DNA of 11,758 nt from SIG452 sp045631485. GTDB taxonomy: Bacteria; Bacillota; Clostridia; UMGS1840. Under the pieces are notes generated by a model. That model ran no database searches and was not told where the DNA came from. It saw only the letters and a list, made by a program, of their open reading frames with translations. Positions within the stretch are counted from its first letter, which is position 1. Each line of letters starts with the position of its first letter. The position numbers and the translations under genes are program-made. The stretch spans positions 1 to 11,758 of the forward strand of contig JAZQUU010000029.1 of the NCBI GenBank assembly GCA_045631485.1, given 5' to 3'. Positions 4,289 to 11,758 of this stretch are shown here, one piece after another.

Positions 4289-6022
4289 TTATTCTGTTTT
4301 AAACTGATACTGATATAATTCGTTGTATAAACCGCCTTTTTGAAGCAGTTCCTCGTGGGTGCCCCGTTCAGGGATTCCGTCCTCGGTAATCACCACGATT
4401 TCGTCGGCGTTTTTGATGGTGGAAAGTCTGTGCGCCACTACGATGGTGGTTCTTCCTCGGGAGAGTTCCTCCAAAGCGGATTGAATCAACATTTCGGTGG
4501 CATTATCCAGGGCGGAGGTTGCCTCATCCAGAATTAAAATGGAGGGATTTTTTAAGAACACTCTGGCAATGGAGATTCGTTGCTTCTGTCCGCCCGAAAG
4601 CTTAATGCCCCGTTCGCCCACATAGGTGTCGTACCCGTCGGGGAGGGTCATAATATAATCGTGAATATTGGCTTTTTTGGCAGCATCAACGATTTCTTCT
4701 TCGGTGGCATCTAAGTTGCCGTAACCAATGTTTTCACGGATGGTGCCGGTAAAGAGGAACACGTCCTGTGCCACCATTCCGATATGATTGCGAAGACTTT
4801 TTCGACTTAAGGTTCTGATATCCGTACCGTCTAATAAAATTTCGCCGTCTGTGATTTCGTAAAAACGGGGAATCAGATGGCAAAGGGTGGTTTTTCCGCC
4901 GCCCGACGGCCCCACAAGTGCCACGGTTTTTCCTTGGGGGATATGCAGATTCAGATGCTCGATGACGGGCTTTCTGTCTTCTTCCGATTCTTCGTAGGTA
5001 AAGGTGACATTTTTGAATGTGATATCACCGTTGGTGGTTTCCAAGGTGACGGCGTTTTCGGATTCTTCTTCGGGCATAACGGCGAATACCTCCTGAATCC
5101 GTTCAAAGCCTGTCATTCCGTTCTGATATTGTTCAAAGAAGTTGATGAGCTTTCTCACGGGCTGCAAAAAGGAGTTAATATAGAGAAGATACATAGTAAA
5201 TTCCCCGGCGTTGATTTGTCCGCCAAAGAAGAAAATACCGCCTGCTGCCAACACCACCAGATACAGAATGTCGGTGGAAAAAGTGAGGGAAGAATGAAAT
5301 TGCCCCATCACCTTGTAGGAGGCGTTTCTTGCCGTTTGGTATTGGTTATTGTAATGACGGAATTTTTCTTCCTCACGGTCGGTGTTGTTATAAGCACGGG
5401 TGACACGGATTCCCGCAATGGAATTTTCCAGGTTAGCGTTTACTTCCCCAAGCTCCACACGGGCTTTTTTGAAGGTGGCGCTCATTTTAAGTCGTAGCGA
5501 CACCACAATCAGAAGCACAAAGGGAAGCAGAGCAAAGGTGATAATGGTGAGCCACACATTCACCGTGCATAAAATGGCAAAGGAACCCACCATCACAATC
5601 AGGGATAAAAACAAATCCTCGGGTCCGTGATGGGCAAGCTCGGAAATGTCCATCAAATCATTGACCAGACGGGACATAATGGTGCCCGATTTGTTTTCGT
5701 CAAAATAGGAGAAGGGCAGCTTTTCCAGATGACGGAACAAATCTTCTCTCATTTGCGCCTGCATCCGCACTCCCATAACGTGTCCGTAGTAGAGAATAAA
5801 ATAGTTGAGCATTGCTTTCACGCCGTAAATCACCAAAAGCACCACAGACCATACCGCAAATAAGCGGATATTGCCGTTGGGCACATAGTCGTTAATCATA
5901 TTTTTGGCAATCATGGGATACACAAGGTCTGCCACCGCCACTAAAAATGCACAGAGCATATCCATCAAAAATAATTTTTTATGGGGTTTATAATAGGAAA
6001 GAAAATCACGGATATTCTTCAA
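4289..6022 (-). CDS. ABC half-transporter, multidrug/lipid exporter type (permease fused to ATPase)
   Basis: 577 residues from a TTG start at 6022, chosen because GAGGTGG (6028-6034) lies 5-6 bases upstream and the protein then opens with KNIRDFLSYYKPHKK, typical of this family. A longer reading to another TTG overlaps the promoter. The N-terminal half (about 15-300) has hydrophobic helices of an ABC exporter membrane domain, with YFDENKSGTIMSRL-type coupling sequence. The ATPase has Walker A GPSGGGKTT (371-379), a Q-loop (MVAQD), signature LSGGQ (475-479), Walker B ILILDEAT with D499/E500, and switch H531. It should work in the cytoplasmic membrane as a homodimer or with a partner half not present here. 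The substrate cannot be told. Nothing links it to cobalamin except position; it resembles exporters, not BtuCD importers. Confidence 0.93.
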   Translation of the reverse strand: MKNIRDFLSYYKPHKKLFLMDMLCAFLVAVADLVYPMIAKNMINDYVPNGNIRLFAVWSVVLLVIYGVKAMLNYFILYYGHVMGVRMQAQMREDLFRHLEKLPFSYFDENKSGTIMSRLVNDLMDISELAHHGPEDLFLSLIVMVGSFAILCTVNVWLTIITFALLPFVLLIVVSLRLKMSATFKKARVELGEVNANLENSIAGIRVTRAYNNTDREEEKFRHYNNQYQTARNASYKVMGQFHSSLTFSTDILYLVVLAAGGIFFFGGQINAGEFTMYLLYINSFLQPVRKLINFFEQYQNGMTGFERIQEVFAVMPEEESENAVTLETTNGDITFKNVTFTYEESEEDRKPVIEHLNLHIPQGKTVALVGPSGGGKTTLCHLIPRFYEITDGEILLDGTDIRTLSRKSLRNHIGMVAQDVFLFTGTIRENIGYGNLDATEEEIVDAAKKANIHDYIMTLPDGYDTYVGERGIKLSGGQKQRISIARVFLKNPSILILDEATSALDNATEMLIQSALEELSRGRTTIVVAHRLSTIKNADEIVVITEDGIPERGTHEELLQKGGLYNELYQYQFKTE

Positions 6023-6058
6023 GAAAACCACCTCATTTTCATAAAATGAATTACTTAT

Positions 6059-6087
6059 AGTATATTGCCTCAAAAAGAATTTGTCAA
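6059..6087 (-). promoter_or_regulatory. Promoter of the ABC transporter gene
   Basis: On the minus strand TTGACA (complement of 6082-6087) and TATACT (complement of 6059-6064) are 17 bases apart. The start is expected near 6052, about 30 bases before the TTG codon. It lies back to back with the ppk promoter, the two -35 boxes being 26 bases apart. Confidence 0.8.
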
Positions 6088-6113
6088 GACATCATTTTTT
6101 TATAGAAAATCCC

Positions 6114-6142
6114 TTGCAATCGGGAACGGTTTTTAGTATAAT
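6114..6142 (+). promoter_or_regulatory. Promoter of the ppk-nnr-alr cluster
   Basis: TTGCAA (6114-6119) and TATAAT (6137-6142) are 17 bases apart, with the start expected near 6149. This rules out longer versions of ppk that begin before the promoter. A small inverted repeat TCCC/GGGA (6110-6113 with 6122-6125) flanks the -35 box and could be an operator, but four base pairs is weak evidence. Confidence 0.75.
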
Positions 6143-6185
6143 AAGAATGGTATTTTATAAACTGCAATCCTTGGAGTGTATTGCT

Positions 6186-8303
6186 ATGAATCAGATGTAT
6201 GAAAACAGAGAACTAAGTTGGTTAAAATTTAATGAACGGGTGCTGGATGAAGCAACCGACTCTTTAACGCCGCCTCTTGAAAAGTTGCGGTTTCTTTCCA
6301 TTGTTACCAGCAATTTGGATGAGTTCTATATGGTGCGTGTGGGAAGCTTAACCGACCATGTGCAGTTTGGCAAACAAACCAAGGATGATAAAAGCGGATT
6401 AACGGAAACCGAACAGGTTGCAAAAATCTTAAAACGGACTCAAAAGTTTTACACCCGTCAGGCAGAAGTGTATGACGATGTGTTAAGTGAGCTTTCCGAC
6501 CACGGTTTTCGTCTGTTAAAGCCCAATGAATTGTCCAAAGAACAGCTTTCCTTTGTGAAAGAGTTTTATCAACATGCGGTGGCACCTTTGTTGTCTCCTC
6601 AGGTGGTGGATGCAAGGCAACCCTTTCCCCATCTGGAAAACCGCACGGTTTACACCGCACTTCATATCAAAAAGAAAGATAAAAGTGCAGTTGCATTTGT
6701 GTTAAAAAGTTCTTCCGTTCCGGAAATTATTGAGCTTCCGGGCAGTAAGGGACTGGAATTTGTGTTAACAGATGACGTGATTCATTTCTTTGCCAGAAAA
6801 CTGTTTCCCGATTATGAAATTCTGGAAACCTGTTTGGTCAAAGTGACCCGTAATGCCGATTTGGAAATGTTGGAAGCCTGGTACGATCAGGATGTGGACT
6901 ATCGTGATATGATGAAAGATATCTTAAAAAAGCGTGTCCGCTTAGCACCGGTTCGTATTGAAATTTCGGATTCCGTTTCTAAAGAATTCAAAAAATTGAT
7001 TTGTCATAAATCTCCTGAAAATATTGTGCTGGTGAATAAGGTGCCCTTATCCTACGCCTTTTTCTCCGAAGCGGAAAAGCGTCTTCCCAAAGAATTGCGG
7101 GAGAAACTTGTTTTTTCTCCGGTGACCCCTCAGTTGCCCTCCTGGTATCAACCCACTCAAAAACTGATGGATAAGGTGCAAAAGGATGACTTGTTCCTGT
7201 CTTATCCTTATGACAGTACCAAACCATTCTTTCAGTTATTGGAGGAAGCGGTGGAGGACGAGGATGTTATTTCCATTAAGGTGACACTATACCGCTTAAG
7301 CTCCAACTCCCGCATCATTTCTCTTTTGGAGAAAGCGGCGGAAAAAGGGAAAGAAGTGTTGGTGGTGATGGAGCTTCGTGCCCGTTTTGACGAAGCGAAT
7401 AACATCAATTATTCCGAACAGTTGGAGCAGGCAGGCGTTCGTTTGCTTTACGGACTGAGCCTATATAAAATTCATTCCAAGATTTTGTTGATTACCAAAA
7501 AGAGCGAACGGGGAATTTCTCATATTGTTCATCTGGGCACAGGGAACTACAATGAAAAAACCGCCCAGCTTTATACCGATATGAATCTGATCACCTCCCA
7601 TCGGGAAATCGGGGAAGATGCGGCGGAATTTTTCAATAATATCACCATTTCCAACGTAAACGGTAAATATAAACATCTTTTGGTATCTCCCTACGGCATC
7701 AGTCGGGGACTTTGCGATTTGATTGACGAAGAAATCCGCTATCATAAGGAATTCGGCGACGGTCATATCGTGATGAAATTTAATTCCCTGACCTCCAAAA
7801 CGATGATGGATAAGCTTTCGGAAGCAAGTCGTTCGGGAGTAAAAATTGATTTGATTATCCGCGGCATCTGTTGTTTGGTTCCGGGGATTTCCGGGGAAAC
7901 CGAGAATATCACCGTAACCAGTATTGTGGGACGGTATCTGGAGCATTCCCGTATCTATTATTTTTATCATCACGGGGATGAACGATTTTATATCTCTTCT
8001 GCCGACCTGATGACCCGAAACTTAGAACGCCGTCTGGAAATTGCGGCGCCCGTGTATCAGGCGGATATCAAGAAGAAGCTAAAGGACCATCTGCACGCTT
8101 TACTCTCTGATGATGTGAAAGCAAGAGTGTTGCATGCCGACGGCAGATACTTAAGAAAGCCAACCGTAAAAGGCTTCCATGCTCAAAGTTACTTTATGGA
8201 ATGTGCCGTAGCGGAAGCGAAGGAAGCAGCCGAACAAAAGCTTCGTAAAAAACGCGGATTTTTCAGTTGGATTTTCGGATGGTGCAAAGGAAAGAAAGGC
8301 TAA
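6186..8303 (+). CDS. ppk: Polyphosphate kinase (PPK1 family)
   Basis: 705 residues, full length for PPK1 (about 690 in E. coli). It reversibly transfers the terminal phosphate of ATP to inorganic polyphosphate. The ATG at 6186 is chosen because GGAG (6173-6176) lies 9 bases upstream and the protein opens with the family start YENRELSWLKFNERVLDEA. Other hallmarks are FLSIVTSNLDEFYMVRV, QPFPHLENR, DLFLSYPYDSTKPFFQLL, and the two phospholipase-D-like catalytic regions: YKIHSKILL with H430 (the autophosphorylated histidine, equivalent to E. coli H435) and YLEHSRIYYF with H587 (equivalent to H592), followed by SSADLMTRNLERRLE. No ppx is next to it. It leads a plus-strand cluster and ends 9 bases before nnr. 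Confidence 0.97.
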   Translation: MNQMYENRELSWLKFNERVLDEATDSLTPPLEKLRFLSIVTSNLDEFYMVRVGSLTDHVQFGKQTKDDKSGLTETEQVAKILKRTQKFYTRQAEVYDDVLSELSDHGFRLLKPNELSKEQLSFVKEFYQHAVAPLLSPQVVDARQPFPHLENRTVYTALHIKKKDKSAVAFVLKSSSVPEIIELPGSKGLEFVLTDDVIHFFARKLFPDYEILETCLVKVTRNADLEMLEAWYDQDVDYRDMMKDILKKRVRLAPVRIEISDSVSKEFKKLICHKSPENIVLVNKVPLSYAFFSEAEKRLPKELREKLVFSPVTPQLPSWYQPTQKLMDKVQKDDLFLSYPYDSTKPFFQLLEEAVEDEDVISIKVTLYRLSSNSRIISLLEKAAEKGKEVLVVMELRARFDEANNINYSEQLEQAGVRLLYGLSLYKIHSKILLITKKSERGISHIVHLGTGNYNEKTAQLYTDMNLITSHREIGEDAAEFFNNITISNVNGKYKHLLVSPYGISRGLCDLIDEEIRYHKEFGDGHIVMKFNSLTSKTMMDKLSEASRSGVKIDLIIRGICCLVPGISGETENITVTSIVGRYLEHSRIYYFYHHGDERFYISSADLMTRNLERRLEIAAPVYQADIKKKLKDHLHALLSDDVKARVLHADGRYLRKPTVKGFHAQSYFMECAVAEAKEAAEQKLRKKRGFFSWIFGWCKGKKG

Positions 8304-8312
8304 GGTTTTACT

Positions 8313-9767
8313 ATGATATTATTAAACAGTGCTCAGGCAAATAAGCTGGACCAGTTGGGAGAAATCATTGACGGGCTCTCAGGCGAACAACTGATGAAAA
8401 ACGCCGCCGGCTCGTTGTGTGATGCCGTGATGCGTGATGTGGATAAATCCCAAAGAATTGCCGTGTTCTGCGGTCGCGGAAAAAATGGCGGTGATGGGTT
8501 TTTATTGGCGGCCAATCTGTTGTCCTATGGCTATCGGGTCACTGTTATCGTTTGTTTTTCAGAATCAGACAACATTCATCCCCTCACCAATCAGGCAATC
8601 ATCTATGCCAAACACAAGCAGGTGTCTATGGTGGATGTGGAGGATTTTTCCGGTGCAGATGTGTGTATTGATGCTCTGCTCGGCACGGGAGTGAAAGGCG
8701 AGCTTTCCGGAAAATATTTAAAAGCGGTGCAACTGATGGAACCCTACCGTGTGCTTTCCGTCGATGTCTCCAGCGGATTAAATTGTGATAACGGAAAGCC
8801 CGTTGGCTTTTGCGTGAGAGCAGACAAAACCTACACCCTGGCGGCACATAAAGTGGGGCTTTGGATTTATCCGGGTGCGGAATATGCAGGTGAAATTGAG
8901 TTGTTACCCATCGGCTTATCCGAAAATGCCTATGCGGGAATTGATTCTAAAATTCAGTTAGCGGATTCGGCGCTATTTCGCCGATTGATGCCGAAACGGC
9001 ATCCGAATTCCCATAAAGGAACCTTTGGCAGAGTTGCCGTCTTTGGCGGAAGCCGCGGAATGGCAGGTTCTGTGGTGATGGCATCCACGGCGGCACTTCA
9101 TAGCGGTGCGGGATACAGTTATGCCGTTGTTCCCGATGAGATTTATTCTTTGGCGGAACAAAAACTCACCGAAGTGATTGTAAAAAGTGATAAGGAATAT
9201 AAAAAAATGTATGAGATGGCAGATGCTCTGGTGATTGGACCCGGCTATTTGTCAAACTCGGGGATTTCGCATATAATGAAATTGGCGGGCTGCGGCAACA
9301 AGCCTGTTGTGGTGGACGCCGAAGGCTTAAATTACCTGAATCAGATAAAGCCTACTTGCCCCACGGTCATTACGCCTCATCCCGGTGAATTTGCCAAACT
9401 GGTTGGCGTGTCTGCCGAAGAGGTAAACAAAAACCGTATTTACCTGTCGGGCAAATATGCGAAAGAACACAATGTGGTTGTGGTATTAAAAGGTGCAAGA
9501 ACGGTAATTGCGGCACCAAACGGAGAAATCCGTATCAACACCACGGGAAATTCCGGTATGGCAACTGCAGGAAGCGGCGATGTGCTTGCGGGAATCATCG
9601 GCGGTATGCTGGCAATGGGAGCATCTCCCTTTGATGCTGCGGTGTTGGGAGTGTATCTTCACGGTCTTGCCGGTGATTTGGCAGCGAAGGAAACTTCGGA
9701 ATATGCACTCACCGCAACCAAAATTTCAGAGTATATAGGGAAGGCGTTTTTGTATGAACAGTTATAA
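8313..9767 (+). CDS. nnr: Bifunctional NAD(P)HX epimerase / ADP-dependent NAD(P)HX dehydratase
   Basis: 484 residues, the usual length of the fused YjeF protein. It repairs hydrated NADH and NADPH: the N-terminal domain interconverts R and S hydrates and the C-terminal domain dehydrates the S form at the expense of ADP. The epimerase half (1 to about 215) shows GRGKNGGDGF (54-63; Lys replaces the more usual Asn), DALLGTG (120-126) and SVDVSSGL (149-156). The ribokinase-like half (about 225-484) shows HKGTFGRVAVFGGS (234-247), VIGPG (307-311), TPHPGEF (354-360), VLKG (391-394) and NSGMATAGSGDVLAG (413-427) with the expected catalytic D423. AAGG overlapping the ppk stop serves as ribosome binding site (7 bases before ATG). 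Its end overlaps alr by 14 bases, so the two are probably co-translated. Confidence 0.96.
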   Translation: MILLNSAQANKLDQLGEIIDGLSGEQLMKNAAGSLCDAVMRDVDKSQRIAVFCGRGKNGGDGFLLAANLLSYGYRVTVIVCFSESDNIHPLTNQAIIYAKHKQVSMVDVEDFSGADVCIDALLGTGVKGELSGKYLKAVQLMEPYRVLSVDVSSGLNCDNGKPVGFCVRADKTYTLAAHKVGLWIYPGAEYAGEIELLPIGLSENAYAGIDSKIQLADSALFRRLMPKRHPNSHKGTFGRVAVFGGSRGMAGSVVMASTAALHSGAGYSYAVVPDEIYSLAEQKLTEVIVKSDKEYKKMYEMADALVIGPGYLSNSGISHIMKLAGCGNKPVVVDAEGLNYLNQIKPTCPTVITPHPGEFAKLVGVSAEEVNKNRIYLSGKYAKEHNVVVVLKGARTVIAAPNGEIRINTTGNSGMATAGSGDVLAGIIGGMLAMGASPFDAAVLGVYLHGLAGDLAAKETSEYALTATKISEYIGKAFLYEQL

Positions 9768-10947
9768 ATTATCCAGAGCCTGGGCAGAAATTCATTTGGA
9801 CCGTTTTCGTCATAATTTGTCTGCCATTAAAAATTATGTGGGCGCTTCCACCAAAGTGATGGCGGTAATCAAAGCGGATGCCTACGGATGCGGCGTCAAC
9901 GAAATTTCCAAAGCCGCCGTGGCAAACGGAGCAGACTATCTGGCAGTTGCCTGCGTGGATGAAGCAAAGCAAATCCGCAGAAACGGAATTGACTTACCCA
10001 TTCTGATTCTGGGAGCAACTCCTTTGGAATGCGTGGAAGATTTATTCACCTATGATATTATTCCCGCAGTGTTTGAGGAAAAGCTTCCCGAAGCAATCAG
10101 CGAGTATGCAAAGGCACACAACAAAACCCTGAAAATTCATATTAAAGTGGATACCGGTATGGGGCGTCTCGGTTTTCCGTATTACGATGATTCCTACGAA
10201 TCCTCGGTGGAACAGATTCTTGCAATTTCCAAATTGGACGGAATCAAGGTGGAAGGCATTTTCACTCATTTTTCCAATGCAGACTGTGCAGATAGCGAAA
10301 CCGTCACCAAAAAACAGTTTGCTTCCTTTCTGGATATGATTGAAAAGTTAAAACAAAACGGCCTTAATATCCCTGTTCGTCATGCGGCAAATTCTGCGGC
10401 AACTTGTCTGTATCCCGAAATGCATCTGGATATGGTTCGTCCCGGCATTATCTTATACGGAGAATATCCGTCTTCGTATGTGCAGGAAAGAACATCCTTA
10501 AAATTGGAACCTGTGATGGAATTAAAAGCAAGAGTATGGCAAGTAAAACAAGTTCCAAAAGGTCAGGGCATCAGTTACGGCAAAACCTATGTGACTGATT
10601 GCAAAAAAACAATTGCGGCAATCGGTATCGGTTATGCAGACGGCTATTTCAGAACCCTTTCCAATAAAATTCAGGTTATTATTAACGGAAAACTTGCTTC
10701 TCAGGTAGGCAACATCTGTATGGATCAGACCGTGGTGGATGTTACCGAAATTCCCGATGTGTCTTATGGCACGGAGGTGATTCTGGTAGGTGCCGCAGGC
10801 GGTAATGCCATTTCTTTTTCCGAAATGGCAAGTCACTCGGGCAGCATCAACTATGAAATGATGTGTGACACGGGAAAACGAATCGTCAAAGCGTATTTTG
10901 ACGGAGATACTTTAATCAAAACCGTCAACTATATGGATAAAATTTAA
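9754..10947 (+). CDS. alr: Alanine racemase
   Basis: 397 residues, normal for this PLP-dependent fold-type III enzyme, which makes D-alanine for peptidoglycan. The PLP-binding lysine is K40 in VIKADAYGCG (the family usually has GHG), and the opposite catalytic base is Y275 in GISYGKTY. Other family signatures are HIKVDTGMGRLGF, RHAANSAA, DMVRPGIILYG and NICMDQTVVDVT. The ATG lies inside the end of nnr, and GGGAAGG (9738-9744) lies 9 bases upstream. The yjeF-alr-endoA order is familiar in Firmicutes and supports all three calls. No clear terminator follows, so the transcript may extend into endoA. Confidence 0.97.
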   Translation: MNSYKLSRAWAEIHLDRFRHNLSAIKNYVGASTKVMAVIKADAYGCGVNEISKAAVANGADYLAVACVDEAKQIRRNGIDLPILILGATPLECVEDLFTYDIIPAVFEEKLPEAISEYAKAHNKTLKIHIKVDTGMGRLGFPYYDDSYESSVEQILAISKLDGIKVEGIFTHFSNADCADSETVTKKQFASFLDMIEKLKQNGLNIPVRHAANSAATCLYPEMHLDMVRPGIILYGEYPSSYVQERTSLKLEPVMELKARVWQVKQVPKGQGISYGKTYVTDCKKTIAAIGIGYADGYFRTLSNKIQVIINGKLASQVGNICMDQTVVDVTEIPDVSYGTEVILVGAAGGNAISFSEMASHSGSINYEMMCDTGKRIVKAYFDGDTLIKTVNYMDKI

Positions 10948-11090
10948 TCGGCTTTATTTGAATATTTCGGTAATCTTGGCCTCTTTCATAAATAAACTTC
11001 TGATTTTATAAAAATAACAGATTGATGTATGTTCAGCACACGATCGGGAAAAACTGATATTGAAATCAGATATATGGAGAGTGAATCAGT
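10948..11090 (+). other. alr-endoA gap without the EndoAI antitoxin gene
   Basis: These 143 bases hold no reading frame of antitoxin size (about 90 codons would be needed). There is an imperfect palindrome CTGAT-N6-ATCAG (11054-11069) just before the endoA ribosome binding site GGAG (11076-11079). It could be a small hairpin or operator. Only poor promoter-like sequence is seen (TTATAA-like around 10999-11010). Confidence 0.5.
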
Positions 11091-11432
11091 GTGCAAGTGA
11101 AACGAGGCGATATTTATTATGCTGACCTGAGTCCGGTGGTCGGGTCGGAGCAGGGCGGTGTGCGGCCTGTTCTGATTGTGCAAAACGATGTGGGCAACAA
11201 ATACAGTCCCACGGTGATTGCAGCGGCGGTGACCAGTCAGCTCAATAAATCCAAATTGCCTACGCATATCGCAATTGATGCCATGAAGTACGGATTGCCC
11301 AAAGATTCGGTGATTCTTACCGAGCAAATCCGTACCATTGATAAACGAAGACTGAAAGAAAAAATCGGTCATGTTGATGAAGCACTGATGAATTCGGTCA
11401 ATGATGCCTTGTTTGTCAGTTTCGGACTTTAG
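11091..11432 (+). CDS. endoA: EndoA/MazF-family mRNA interferase (toxin)
   Basis: 113 residues, close to B. subtilis EndoA (116), which cuts mRNA at short U-rich sites and halts growth. The GTG start at 11091 is chosen because the protein then opens MQVKRGDIYYADL, matching the family N-terminus, with GGAG about 11 bases upstream. RGDIYYADLSPVVGSEQGG is the conserved nucleic-acid-binding loop region. R25 (GVRPVLIVQND) and T48 (AAAVTSQ) fall at the same numbers as the active-site Arg and Thr of the Bacillus enzyme. EQIRTIDKRRLKEKIG completes the signature. It sits 143 bases after alr and is followed by a terminator. The usual small antitoxin gene upstream is missing, so its control must lie elsewhere or be different. 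The reading frame is intact, and it should be active. Confidence 0.95.
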   Translation: MQVKRGDIYYADLSPVVGSEQGGVRPVLIVQNDVGNKYSPTVIAAAVTSQLNKSKLPTHIAIDAMKYGLPKDSVILTEQIRTIDKRRLKEKIGHVDEALMNSVNDALFVSFGL

Positions 11433-11436
11433 ATGA

Positions 11437-11470
11437 AAAAGGCAGATGCAATTTTTTGTATCTGCCTTTT
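11437..11470 (+). terminator. Intrinsic terminator after endoA
   Basis: A 14-bp stem (11437-11450 with 11457-11470, one G-U wobble) surrounds a 6-base loop and ends in TTTT on the plus strand. It starts 4 bases after the endoA stop codon. The A-run on the other side means it could also act in the opposite direction. It insulates the alr-endoA cluster from the strong promoters that follow. Confidence 0.88.
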
Positions 11471-11546
11471 CTATATAATAGTATAGGAAAAATTCTGCCT
11501 TTTTTGCAGTTAGAAAAAAATTTTTTAAAAAATTTTAAAAAAATAG

Positions 11547-11575
11547 TTGACAAATGTAAATTCTTTTGATATAAT
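11547..11575 (+). promoter_or_regulatory. Upstream promoter P1 of a probable rRNA operon
   Basis: TTGACA (11547-11552) and TATAAT (11570-11575) are exactly 17 bases apart. A run of alternating A and T tracts (11512-11544) precedes it, resembling an UP element. A short hairpin GCTCT/AGAGC (11582-11599) follows at the expected start of the transcript. The tandem arrangement with P2 is typical of rRNA operons in Firmicutes. Confidence 0.8.
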
Positions 11576-11657
11576 GGTCAAGCTCTCACAAAAAAGAGCA
11601 AAATTTCATAGGAAAAAACATTGTTGAAAAAAATTTCAAAAAATTTGAAAAAAAGTA

Positions 11658-11686
11658 TTGACAAATGAAAAAACCTGTGATAGAAT
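11658..11686 (+). promoter_or_regulatory. Downstream promoter P2 of a probable rRNA operon
   Basis: TTGACA (11658-11663) and TAGAAT (11681-11686) are 17 bases apart. A/T tracts with the palindrome TTTCAAA-AAA-TTTGAAA (11634-11650) precede it. A 7-bp hairpin GCTGTCT/AGACAGC (11693-11710) marks the start of the RNA. The layout repeats that of P1 at a distance of 111 bases. Confidence 0.8.
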
Positions 11687-11710
11687 AACGAAGCTGTCTC
11701 GGAAGACAGC

Positions 11711-11758
11711 AAATGAATCTTGAAAACTGAATAACATAATGGACCTTGAAAATTCTAG
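11711..11758 (+). promoter_or_regulatory. Probable pre-16S rRNA leader with boxA-like motif
   Basis: The segment holds ATCTTGAAAACTGAATAAC and then CCTTGAAAATTC. The TTGAAAACTGAA phrase with a preceding TCTT is familiar from rRNA leaders and spacers of Firmicutes, where a boxA antitermination signal lies. No mature rRNA sequence is reached before the window ends, so the call rests on the motif and the tandem promoters. Confidence 0.55.

Noticed and set aside
4877..5497. 206-residue plus-strand frame inside the ABC transporter
   Set aside because: It lies fully antisense to a confidently identified ABC exporter, with no promoter, ribosome site or recognisable motif.
4289..6022. ABC protein as the B12 importer of the riboswitch operon
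   Set aside because: It has its own promoter upstream of and outside riboswitch control, and its fused permease-ATPase layout is that of an exporter, not a BtuCD or ECF importer.
7461..7973. 170-residue minus-strand frame inside ppk
   Set aside because: It is antisense to the conserved catalytic part of polyphosphate kinase and explained by codon use of that gene.

Overview
The window looks like the chromosome of a low-to-medium GC Gram-positive anaerobe of the class Clostridia, probably an uncultured gut lineage. The grounds are near-consensus sigma-A promoters (TTGACA, 17-base spacer, TATAAT-like) before most transcription units, AGGAGG-type ribosome binding sites, TTG and GTG starts, S-layer homology domains, a class-II tRNA-Tyr with encoded CCA, and an alr-endoA toxin neighbourhood of the Bacillus/Clostridium type. 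No genus can be named from the sequence alone.

Layout from left to right. Positions 1-389 hold no protein gene. They carry a consensus promoter that would start a compact structured RNA, then a dense array of small hairpins punctuated by GTGAAAT/ATTTCAC, then a strong terminator. Three tRNA genes follow on the minus strand, in two transcription units: tRNA-Thr(TGT) plus tRNA-Tyr(GTA), and tRNA-Pro(TGG), each unit with its own perfect promoter. Next is a minus-strand two-gene operon under a cobalamin riboswitch (leader about 3803-4242). Its first gene encodes a large secreted S-layer-homology protein with an N-terminal DUF4430/transcobalamin-beta-like region and a helical alpha/alpha-toroid-like region. 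Its second gene encodes a membrane-tethered DUF4430 protein. I read this as a cell-surface vitamin B12 capture module built from the same kinds of domain as mammalian intrinsic factor and transcobalamin. This is the most interesting part of the window.

Farther right is a minus-strand multidrug-type ABC half-transporter. It is divergent from a plus-strand cluster: polyphosphate kinase (ppk), bifunctional NAD(P)HX epimerase/dehydratase (nnrE-nnrD fusion), alanine racemase (alr) and the EndoA/MazF endoribonuclease. The first three genes are tightly packed (9-base gap, then 14-base overlap). endoA follows after 143 bases, with no room for the usual EndoAI antitoxin gene, and is closed by a clear terminator. 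The right edge (about 11490-11758) is an AT-rich tandem promoter region with two similar promoter-hairpin modules and a boxA-like motif. It resembles the leader of a ribosomal RNA operon whose 16S gene would lie just outside the window.

The pieces are mostly housekeeping: translation (tRNAs, rRNA leader), cell-wall precursor supply (alr), metabolite repair (nnrDE), phosphate/energy storage (ppk) and export (ABC). The accessory element is the B12-regulated surface module. No transposase, integrase, CRISPR array or phage gene is visible.
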